A DNA stretch of 64,000 nucleotides from DASZQL01 sp964391865 (GTDB taxonomy: Bacteria; Planctomycetota; Phycisphaerae; Phycisphaerales; UBA1924), in NCBI GenBank assembly GCA_964391865.1, contig CAYMNQ010000006.1, positions 124,001-188,000 on the forward strand. Reading direction: 5' to 3'. The position numbers and the translations under genes are program-made. Shown one piece after another: positions 26,637-33,766 of the stretch. The notes beneath the pieces were generated by a model. That model ran no database searches, was not told the origin of the DNA, and was given only the letters and a program-made list of their open reading frames with translations. Numbering within the stretch: the first letter of the stretch is position 1; each line of letters starts with the position of its first letter.

Positions 26637-27824
26637 ATGCCGTCTCGCCACACCCGCCGCACACTCTTCTCTCAATCTGCTTTCCTTTTCTGCGCTCTTT
26701 GCGCCCCCGCAGTGAGTCTGTCGAACGCCGGCCCGCTCGTTCCTCCTGCTGGCCCCATCGCCCCAACCCCCGGCCCCGAGCCGCGGATCGCCGTCAACGC
26801 CACCAACACCCCCGGCGACGCCGACAGCCTCTTCAAAATCACCCAGCCCGGCAGCTACTACCTCACCGGCAATATGACCGGCGAAGTGGGCAAGCACGGC
26901 ATTGAAATCGTCACCAGCGGCGTGACGATCGACCTCAACGGCTTCGATCTTGCGGGCGTGCCGGGCTCGCTCGACGGCATCACCCTAAACGACGGCGGCG
27001 CGACCGGTCACAACGCGATCGCCATACATAACGGCTCGGTGCGCAGCTGGGGAGCCGTCGGACTGCGCATGAGAACCTTGCCCTTCTCCAGCAGCGGGTT
27101 CGACATTGTCGGCGTGAGGTCAATCGGCAACGCGCAGCAGGGCTTCTTCATCGACTCGCACGCGACCATCGCGAACTGTGTTTCTTCGAAAAACGGCAAC
27201 GATGGGTACTTCCTCCGCAACGGGAGCGGAGTATCGAACTGTGCTGCGTCGAGTAACGATGGAAGCGGGTTCGTCGTTACTGCCGGCTCATTGGTTAACT
27301 GCACCGCTGAGTCAAATGCTGACGTCGGCTTCATCGTGATCCTCGGCTCGGCGACGAACTGCACGTCGAGCAACAACGGTCGCCTCGGGATGTTTGCCGG
27401 CGGCAGCACGGTCACACAATGCACATCAGCGAACAACAGGAGCCACGGCATAGAGGCATCGAGCAACGCGATGATTACAGCGTGTTCGAGTTCGCAGAAC
27501 GGATTCCCAGAGGCAGCCGCCGGCATCCTCGTCTCAGGCACGAGCGCGCGCGTCGAGGGCAACAACTGTCAAGGCAACGCGATTGGCATCTGGGTCACGC
27601 GTGACCGAAACCGCATCGACGGCAACAGCTGCTCCGGCAACAACGTCAGCTTCGACATCGACGGCGTGGACAACCTCGTCATCCGCAACTCCGCCAACGG
27701 CGGCTCGCCCAACTACTCCATCACCGCCGGCAACTCCGTCGCCCCGCGTATCACCGTCACCGACTCCGACGGCTGGGCCGGCATCACCAACGCCGACCAC
27801 CCCTGGGCCAACTTCGGACACTGA
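26637..27824 (+). CDS. Secreted right-handed beta-helix protein, paralog 5
   Basis: A 395-residue paralog, 57 bases after paralog 4 and the last of the array. Signal 'QSAFLFCALCAPAVSLSNAG', then the shared head 'PRIAVNATNTPGDADSLF' and 'GSYYLTGNMTGEVGKHGIE'. It is the most divergent copy: the middle is less regular ('VSNCAASSNDGSGFVVTAG'), the tail reads 'AIGIWVTRDRNRIDGNSC', and the C-terminus is 'HPWANFGH' rather than NANFSY. This gradient suggests it is the oldest copy or is under relaxed constraint. The tricorn-like protease begins 97 bases later on the same strand. Confidence 0.87.
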   Translation: MPSRHTRRTLFSQSAFLFCALCAPAVSLSNAGPLVPPAGPIAPTPGPEPRIAVNATNTPGDADSLFKITQPGSYYLTGNMTGEVGKHGIEIVTSGVTIDLNGFDLAGVPGSLDGITLNDGGATGHNAIAIHNGSVRSWGAVGLRMRTLPFSSSGFDIVGVRSIGNAQQGFFIDSHATIANCVSSKNGNDGYFLRNGSGVSNCAASSNDGSGFVVTAGSLVNCTAESNADVGFIVILGSATNCTSSNNGRLGMFAGGSTVTQCTSANNRSHGIEASSNAMITACSSSQNGFPEAAAGILVSGTSARVEGNNCQGNAIGIWVTRDRNRIDGNSCSGNNVSFDIDGVDNLVIRNSANGGSPNYSITAGNSVAPRITVTDSDGWAGITNADHPWANFGH

Positions 27825-27921
27825 TCGCGTCCGCGCCCAAAACTGTTGGCGCCGCAATCGGTACGATCTCCGCCCAATCAGGCGTTGCCGAACGTCTCAA
27901 TTCGGCACAGGAGATCGCCCC

Positions 27922-30900
27922 ATGCGCGTTGCCAGCCGTTTGCCCCGTCCCGCCGCCGCTCTCGCCGTCATCGCGCTGATCACCAGCGCACTCGCCGCTG
28001 ACAATCCGGGGGCGGGGGGCGCCGGCATCAAGCCTCACGCCGGCATGCTCCAGTACCCCGACATCTCCTCATCCAAGATCACCTTCGTCTACGCCAACGA
28101 CATCTGGACCGCCCCGCGCGACGGCGGCGTCGCGACGCCCCTCGCCAGCCCGCCGGGACAGGAACTCTTCCCGAAATTCTCCCCCGACGGCAACTCCATC
28201 GCCTACGTCGGCAACTACGACGGCAATCGCGATCTCTATGTCATCGGCAGCACGGGCGGGATTTCAACGCGCCTCACGCATCACCCCGCCGCCGAGTTCC
28301 TCAACGACTGGATGCCCGGCGGCGACCGAATCCTCTACTACAAGAGCGGGCTAGCGGGCCTGCAGCGCCAGAGCCAGATGTTCACCGTCAGCGCGAAAGG
28401 CGGCCTGCCGGAACAACTCCCGCTCCCATACGCCACCGTCGGCAGCGTCTCGCAAGACGGCGAGTGGCTCGCCTACACGCCGCACACCACCGACTTCCGC
28501 ACCTGGAAGCGCTACCGCGGCGGCATGGCCACCGACATCTGGCTCTTCAACCTCAAGAACTTCACCTCCAAGCGCATGACCGACTGGGAAGGCACCGACA
28601 CCCTCCCCATGTGGCACAACAGCGTCGTCTACTACCTCGCCGATCAGGGCGACAACGCAAAGCTGAATCTCTGGGCCTACGACACCCGCAGCGCCCAGCG
28701 CACCCAGCTCACCAACCTCGACGAGTACGACGTCAAGTGGCCCTCCATCGGCCCGGGCGACAAAGGGCAGGGTGAGATCGTCTTCCAGCACGGCCCGGAG
28801 CTGAAAGTCGTCGATCTCTCCACCAAGAAAGTCCGCACCGTCGAGATCATCGTGCCGGGCGACCGCCCCACGCTCCGCGACCGCGAAGTGAACTTCGCCG
28901 ACTTCATCACCGCGATGGAAGTTTCGCCCAGCGGCAAGCGCGTCGTCGTCGAATCGCGCGGCGAACTCTGGAGCCTCCCCGCCGAGAAGGGCGCCGCGAT
29001 GAACCTCACCCGCACCAGCGGCGTGGCGGAACGCGACCCCATCTGGTCCCCCGACGCGAAGTGGATCGCCTACCTCTCCGACGCGCCGGGCGAGTATGAG
29101 CTCTTCGTCATGAAGCCCGACGGCTCCGAGTCGCGCCAGCTGACGAACGGCGGTAGCGCCTACCGCTACATGCGTGTCTGGTCGCCCGACTCCAAGCACC
29201 TCGTCTTCGCCGACAAGACCGGCGCGCTCTTCCTCCATACCATCGAGGGCGGCAAAACCGTTCAGTTCGCCAAGGACCCGTGGGCGAACCAGAACCCCGT
29301 GAGCTGGTCGCACGATTCGAACTGGATCGCTTACTCACTCGCCGACGGTGCCAACAGCAACAGCGCGATCTGGCTCTACGACGTGAAGAACGACGCCGCG
29401 CACCGCGTCACCGACCCGTACTTCGAGTCGAACTCGCCCGCCTTCGACCGCAAGGGCGACTTCCTCTACTTCGTCAGCAAGCGCCGCTTCTCGCCCAGCT
29501 ACAGCGACCTTGATACCACCTTCATCTACGACAAGAGCGACGTGATCCACGCCGTCCCGCTCCGCGCAGACGTGAAAAACCCCTTCGCCGCCAAGAACGA
29601 CGACGAAGAAACGAAGAAGGACGGCGACAAGAAGGGCGACAAGAAAGACGACGCGAAGAAGGACGAGTCGCCGCTCCTCGGCGTGTGGGAAGGCGAATAC
29701 TCCGGCGCCGACCCCAACAACAAAGACGCCAAGATCGCCTTCACCTTCACGTTCAAAAAGGGCGAGGGCGAAAACGCCGCGCTCACCGGCACCGCGACCG
29801 CCGGCGGCACGACCTCCAACATCGAGAACATCACCGCCGACAAGGAAGCCAAGACCTTCAGCTTCACCATCGCCGCCGACGTCACCTACACCATCGAGGG
29901 CAAGTTCGACGGCGACAAACTCACCGGCACCTGGAAATCCAGCGACGGCCGCAGCGGCGACTTCACCGCCAAGAAGAACGCCGAAGCCTCGAAAGAGCCC
30001 GTGAAGATCGATCTCGAAGGCTTCGAACGCCGCGCCATCCCGCTCCCGCTCCGCGCCGGTCAGTTCGGCGGGCTGAGCGTCACCGAGAGCAACAAGCTCA
30101 TCTTCATCCGCTCGGGCGATACGCCCATGACCGACGAACCCGGCGCGAACGGCAACTCAATCCGCATCTACGACATCCACGACGACAAGGAAAAGAAGGA
30201 AGAGAAGACCGTCATCGCCGGCCTCGGCGGCTACGTGATGTCAGGCGACGGCAAGAAACTCCTCGTCCGCAAGGGCAACAACCTCGCCGTCATCGACGCA
30301 GCGCCCGATCAGAAGATGGAGAAGCAAGTCCCCACCGACGCGATGAAGGCGCCCGTCAACCCGCGCCAGGAGTGGACGCAGATCCTCACCGAAGCGTGGC
30401 GACTCCAGCGCGATTTCTTCTACGTCGCCAACATGCACGGCGTGGACTGGCCCGCCATGAAGGAACGCTACGAGTGCATGATCGCCGACGCCGTCACGCG
30501 CGACGATCTCTCCTACATCATCCGCGAGATGATCTCCGAACTGAACGTCGGGCACGCCTACTACAACGGCGGCGACGTTGAGAAGCAGCCCACCGTCAAC
30601 GTCGGGCTGCTCGGCTGCGATTATGAACTCGTCAACGGCGCGTACCGCATCAAGAAGATTCTCGAAGGCGCGCCGTGGGATTCCGACGCGCGCGGCCCGC
30701 TCTCGCAGCCGGGGGTTGACGTGAAAGTGGGGGACTACCTCCTCGCCGTCAACGGCGAGCCGATCGACCCCGCGAAAGACCCGTGGGCCGGCTTTGTCGG
30801 GCTGGGCAACCAGACCGTCGCGCTGACCATCAGCGAAAACCCGACGAAAGATGACAAGGCTCGCACCGTCTTCGTGAAGACGCTCACCAGCGAGGGCAAC

Positions 30901-31587
30901 CTCCGCTACCGCGCGTGGATCGAAGCCAACCGCAAGTACGTCGATGAAAAGACGAGCGGCGCCGTCGGCTACATCTACGTGCCGAACACCGGCGTCGACG
31001 GGCAGAACGATCTCTTCCGCCAGTTCTACGGGCAGCGCGAAAAGAAGGGCCTCATCATCGACGAGCGCTGGAACGGCGGCGGGCAGATCCCCACCCGCTT
31101 CATCGAGCTCCTCAACCGCCCGCGCGTGAATTACTGGGCGCGGCGCGACGGCAACGACTGGCCCTGGCCGCCCGACTCCGCGCCCGGCGCGAAGGTCATG
31201 CTCATCAACGGGCTCGCCGGCTCCGGCGGCGACATGTTCCCCGCCCTCTTCCGCCAGATGGGCATCGGCAAACTCATCGGCATGCGCACCTGGGGCGGGC
31301 TCGTCGGCATCTCCGGCAACCCCGGACTCATCGACGGCGGCAGCGTCACCGTCCCGACCTTCGGCTACTACCAGATCGACGGCACGTGGGGCATCGAAGG
31401 CCACGGCGTGGACCCCGACATCGAAGTCATCGACGACCCCAGCCAACTCGCCGCCGGCAAAGACCCCCAACTCGACGCCGGCATCGACACGGTCATGGCC
31501 GAAATCCAGCGCAACCCCTACCGCCCCCCGCAGCGCCCCGCCGACCCCGATCGCAAGGAGATGGGCATCAAGCCTGAAGATAAGTAA
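27922..31587 (+). CDS. Exported tricorn-like protease (S41) with an inserted domain
   Basis: A 1221-residue protease; tricorn cleaves peptides released by larger proteases. Residues 1-25 are a signal peptide, so this homologue is periplasmic or secreted. The N-terminal half has propeller blades ('FPKFSPDGNSIAYVGNYDG', 'PIWSPDAKWIAYLSDAPG'). After 'RRFSPSYSDLDTTFIYDKS' comes an insertion at about 559-694: a Lys/Asp-rich linker, then a compact beta-rich domain starting 'GVWEGEYSG' at 587 and including 'GKFDGDKLTGTWKSSDGR'. The second propeller resumes at 'IDLEGFERRAIPLP'. A PDZ-like region precedes the S41 core, whose nucleophile is Ser1101 in 'GLAGSGGDMFPALFRQMG'. AGGAG precedes ATG 27922; the frame extends upstream but without similarity. 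Confidence 0.94.
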   Translation: MRVASRLPRPAAALAVIALITSALAADNPGAGGAGIKPHAGMLQYPDISSSKITFVYANDIWTAPRDGGVATPLASPPGQELFPKFSPDGNSIAYVGNYDGNRDLYVIGSTGGISTRLTHHPAAEFLNDWMPGGDRILYYKSGLAGLQRQSQMFTVSAKGGLPEQLPLPYATVGSVSQDGEWLAYTPHTTDFRTWKRYRGGMATDIWLFNLKNFTSKRMTDWEGTDTLPMWHNSVVYYLADQGDNAKLNLWAYDTRSAQRTQLTNLDEYDVKWPSIGPGDKGQGEIVFQHGPELKVVDLSTKKVRTVEIIVPGDRPTLRDREVNFADFITAMEVSPSGKRVVVESRGELWSLPAEKGAAMNLTRTSGVAERDPIWSPDAKWIAYLSDAPGEYELFVMKPDGSESRQLTNGGSAYRYMRVWSPDSKHLVFADKTGALFLHTIEGGKTVQFAKDPWANQNPVSWSHDSNWIAYSLADGANSNSAIWLYDVKNDAAHRVTDPYFESNSPAFDRKGDFLYFVSKRRFSPSYSDLDTTFIYDKSDVIHAVPLRADVKNPFAAKNDDEETKKDGDKKGDKKDDAKKDESPLLGVWEGEYSGADPNNKDAKIAFTFTFKKGEGENAALTGTATAGGTTSNIENITADKEAKTFSFTIAADVTYTIEGKFDGDKLTGTWKSSDGRSGDFTAKKNAEASKEPVKIDLEGFERRAIPLPLRAGQFGGLSVTESNKLIFIRSGDTPMTDEPGANGNSIRIYDIHDDKEKKEEKTVIAGLGGYVMSGDGKKLLVRKGNNLAVIDAAPDQKMEKQVPTDAMKAPVNPRQEWTQILTEAWRLQRDFFYVANMHGVDWPAMKERYECMIADAVTRDDLSYIIREMISELNVGHAYYNGGDVEKQPTVNVGLLGCDYELVNGAYRIKKILEGAPWDSDARGPLSQPGVDVKVGDYLLAVNGEPIDPAKDPWAGFVGLGNQTVALTISENPTKDDKARTVFVKTLTSEGNLRYRAWIEANRKYVDEKTSGAVGYIYVPNTGVDGQNDLFRQFYGQREKKGLIIDERWNGGGQIPTRFIELLNRPRVNYWARRDGNDWPWPPDSAPGAKVMLINGLAGSGGDMFPALFRQMGIGKLIGMRTWGGLVGISGNPGLIDGGSVTVPTFGYYQIDGTWGIEGHGVDPDIEVIDDPSQLAAGKDPQLDAGIDTVMAEIQRNPYRPPQRPADPDRKEMGIKPEDK

Positions 31588-31605
31588 GCGGCTGCGCGAA
31601 GGATC

Positions 31606-31635
31606 GGGTGCCACTGGTTGGCTCTGCAACCAGTG
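31606..31635 (-). repeat. CAGAGC-loop palindromic repeat, copy 1
   Basis: On the minus strand: CACTGGTT, loop gcagagcc, AACCAGTG, followed by gcaccc. It lies in the 176-bp spacer between the tricorn-like protease and the trypsin-like gene. Other copies: 33675-33702, 35975-36007, 39661-39693. Confidence 0.7.
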
Positions 31636-31763
31636 CTACTTCAACTACTGCCCATTCCTCAACGTTTGCAAGTCAAGCGCGGCACTGACCGGCCGTCCGG
31701 TCAGTGCGCCGCGCAACAATCCCAGCTTCGCCGATGCGTGAGCATCCATAGAATGGCTGCGCA

Positions 31764-32609
31764 ATGGGCCGCCGCCAAACGATCTACGTGTTCTGCGCGC
31801 TGATCGGTATCGCAATCGGCCTGATCGCGCTCTGGTTCATGGCGGGCGCTTACATCTCGATCACGAAGAACCGCGCGGCGAAGCAGCACGTAATCGACGG
31901 CATGGAGCGCGCCACCATCCCCGCGCCCACCACGCGATGCCTCGTCGGTCAGCGCTTCGGTTTCGCGGGCGGCACGTCCGCCATGTTCGGCCGCGGCTTC
32001 TTTGTTCGTTCGACCGACATGAGCGCCGTCGGCGTCACCGCGCTGCACGTCCTCGACCTCAACGGCCCGGGGCTCATCCTCGTCGAATGGTTCGATGAGT
32101 CCTCGCTCACTCCGATCGGTTCCGCCGAGCGCGTCTTCGCGCCGCCGGGCCGCCAGCCCGGCGCGAATCAGCTCGATCTGGCCGGCGACTACCTCCTCAT
32201 GGCTCCCGATCGCCCGCTCAGCGACATCACTTTCCTCGAACTCGACGATCGCGCGGACGGCACGCGGTTCGCCGAACCGATCTGGTTCCCCATCGCGGCC
32301 GACAGCGAGCCGCACGGCGTGCGCTGGATCAAAGGTGCCGTCGCCGAAGCGGATTCGAAACGCATCGACATCTTGCTCAAAGACGAAGGGGTGACCATCC
32401 ACGGCACCAGCGGCTCCCCGGTGATCAGCGGCACGACGGGCAAAGTGATCGGCATCGTCTCCAGCGGCCTCACCGAGTTCGGCGAGACATACGTCTTCCT
32501 CGCGCCGATTCACGCCGTCCGCGAAGCATTGAACAAACCAGCACGCAAGAATCGCCTCGCCGAAATCAACTGGTCACTCCACCGCGCGCAGGAAAAAGCC
32601 GGGCCATGA
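31764..32609 (+). CDS. Membrane-anchored trypsin-like serine protease
   Basis: A 281-residue protein with one N-terminal membrane helix ('VFCALIGIAIGLIALWFMAG') and a chymotrypsin-fold domain outside. The nucleophile lies in 'IHGTSGSPVISGTTGKVIG', matching the GxSGSP pattern; the candidate His is in 'VGVTALHVLDL' and an Asp may come from 'MAPDRPLSDITFLELDD'. It lacks the PDZ domain of DegP/HtrA relatives, so it is a small anchored peptidase, or a pseudo-protease if the His/Asp assignment is wrong. The TGA stop lies inside the loop of the terminator at 32593-32617. Confidence 0.75.
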   Translation: MGRRQTIYVFCALIGIAIGLIALWFMAGAYISITKNRAAKQHVIDGMERATIPAPTTRCLVGQRFGFAGGTSAMFGRGFFVRSTDMSAVGVTALHVLDLNGPGLILVEWFDESSLTPIGSAERVFAPPGRQPGANQLDLAGDYLLMAPDRPLSDITFLELDDRADGTRFAEPIWFPIAADSEPHGVRWIKGAVAEADSKRIDILLKDEGVTIHGTSGSPVISGTTGKVIGIVSSGLTEFGETYVFLAPIHAVREALNKPARKNRLAEINWSLHRAQEKAGP

Positions 32610-32617
32610 GGCCCGGC
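32593..32617 (-). terminator. Terminator shared by convergent genes
   Basis: Perfect 8-bp stem gccgggcc/ggcccggc with loop atga. On the minus strand it is followed by five T, a good terminator for the RRM gene ending at 32677; on the plus strand the T-run is poor. The loop contains the stop codon of the trypsin-like gene. Confidence 0.8.
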
Positions 32618-32676
32618 TTCGAGTGTCGAAATCAGATGATGTTCAGCGTGCGAGCGTGAACGGGGAATCGAACGGC

Positions 32677-33072
32677 TTACCAGCCGCCGCGATCGCCGCC
32701 GCGGCCGCCACCACCGCCGCCGCCGCCCCAACCACCACCACCGCCGCCACCGCCACCGCGACGGCCGCCGCCACCACCACCACCGCCGCCCCAGCCGCCG
32801 CGGCCGCCGCCACCACCGCCGCCGCCGCCTTCGCGCGGACGGGCTTCGTTGACGGTGAGATCGCGGCCGCCGACGTTCATGCCGTTCAGGGCGGTCATGG
32901 CGGCACGGGCCTCTTCGTCGTTGTTCATTTCGACGAAGCCGAAGCCGCGCGGGCGGCCGGTTTCGCGGTCCATGACGAGGCTGGCGGAGGCCACTTCGCC
33001 GTGCTGCGCGAAGAGATCGCGGAGTTCGGACTCGGACGTGTTGAACGAGAGGTTGCCAACGTAAATTTTCAC
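32677..33072 (-). CDS. Glycine-rich RRM RNA-binding protein
   Basis: A 131-residue protein with one RNA recognition motif (residues 1-80) and a Gly/Arg/Trp tail. RNP2 is 'KIYVGNLSF' and RNP1 is 'GRPRGFGFVEM', both intact, so single-stranded RNA binding is expected; relatives in cyanobacteria are often cold-induced. The tail is almost entirely Gly with scattered Arg and Trp, resembling eukaryotic-type GRPs, and is encoded by GGC/GGT/GGA runs prone to slippage. GTG 33072 (VKIYVGNL) is the start by homology; a purine-rich stretch (gaaagaaaaagag) precedes it. The leader is long and gene-free, so post-transcriptional control is possible but unproven. Confidence 0.92.
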   Translation of the reverse strand: MKIYVGNLSFNTSESELRDLFAQHGEVASASLVMDRETGRPRGFGFVEMNNDEEARAAMTALNGMNVGGRDLTVNEARPREGGGGGGGGGRGGWGGGGGGGGGRRGGGGGGGGGWGGGGGGGGRGGDRGGW

Positions 33073-33234
33073 TGCGAGACTCTTTTTCTTTCGCCCAAGG
33101 AACTGTTTTGAAACCGCTGCACCTCGGGCGAATGAGAGCGTCGGCCGACCAAGAACCCGTCCGATACACCGGCCGGCCACAAACTTGGACAGCGAAGGAT
33201 ACCGGGATGGGGGGTTGGTGTCCAGTCGGGGTTT

Positions 33235-33262
33235 GAGTCTTGCGTCTTGCGTCTTGAGTCTT
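33235..33262 (-). repeat. Four-unit heptamer array
   Basis: On the minus strand: AAGACTC, AAGACGC, AAGACGC, AAGACTC, four adjacent 7-base units. Related in style, not identity, to the heptamer arrays inside priA (45730-45757) and gcvP (48769-48838). Confidence 0.75.
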
Positions 33263-33674
33263 GAGCCGGAGGATCGATACCGTTCTGCGAAAACCCGTCG
33301 ACGGGCGGATCGAGATTGGCTTGGCTTTCGCCGAGCTTCGAAACTGGAGTGTTCGGCGGCGGCTTGAAGGTGTGTGCCTTCGAACTGATGCCGCCGAGCG
33401 AGTCGGACTCTCACCCCTCCGGAGCCGTCTGCAGCCGGCCGGCGGGGTGGAGGACGCCGCGGGCGTGCCCTCTATCTATCCCTGTTTGCGTCACCGGCGC
33501 GCGCACGGATGTGAACATGCGCGCTGGGCGTGGAGCATTGGCATCGCTGGAAGTGCTTTGGATTTCGGTGCTTTGTGCGGGTGGCGGGTTTTTTGGATTT
33601 TCTTCCGGGACCTGTCGGGACATGTCACCGGCGTGCGCAGAAATGGTGACTTGCGCGATGCGGCGTGCGGATGT

Positions 33675-33702
33675 TGGCCGAGCAGAGCCTCGGCCATGGC
33701 AC
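33675..33702 (+). repeat. CAGAGC-loop palindromic repeat, copy 2
   Basis: tggccgag-cagagc-ctcggcca then tggcac. The 8-bp arms differ entirely from the other copies, but loop and flank are the same. Confidence 0.65.
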
Positions 33703-33766
33703 ACGAGCCCAGCGCGATGCGCGTTTGGCTGCGCCCGGCGTGCGAAGACAGCACGCGGGCGACTGG

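Larger units (their letters stand above)
33073..33766. other. 694-bp spacer without a supported gene
   Basis: Between the RRM gene and the antiporter, both on the minus strand. No frame gives a credible protein. It contains a heptamer array (33235-33262), a CAGAGC-loop palindrome (33675-33702) and a locally T-rich patch near 33590. The RRM promoter must lie here but I could not place it. Confidence 0.6.

Noticed and set aside
21613..27824. PEP-CTERM or LPXTG sorting signals on the beta-helix proteins
   Set aside because: The C-termini end in NANFSY-like residues with no hydrophobic helix or basic tail.
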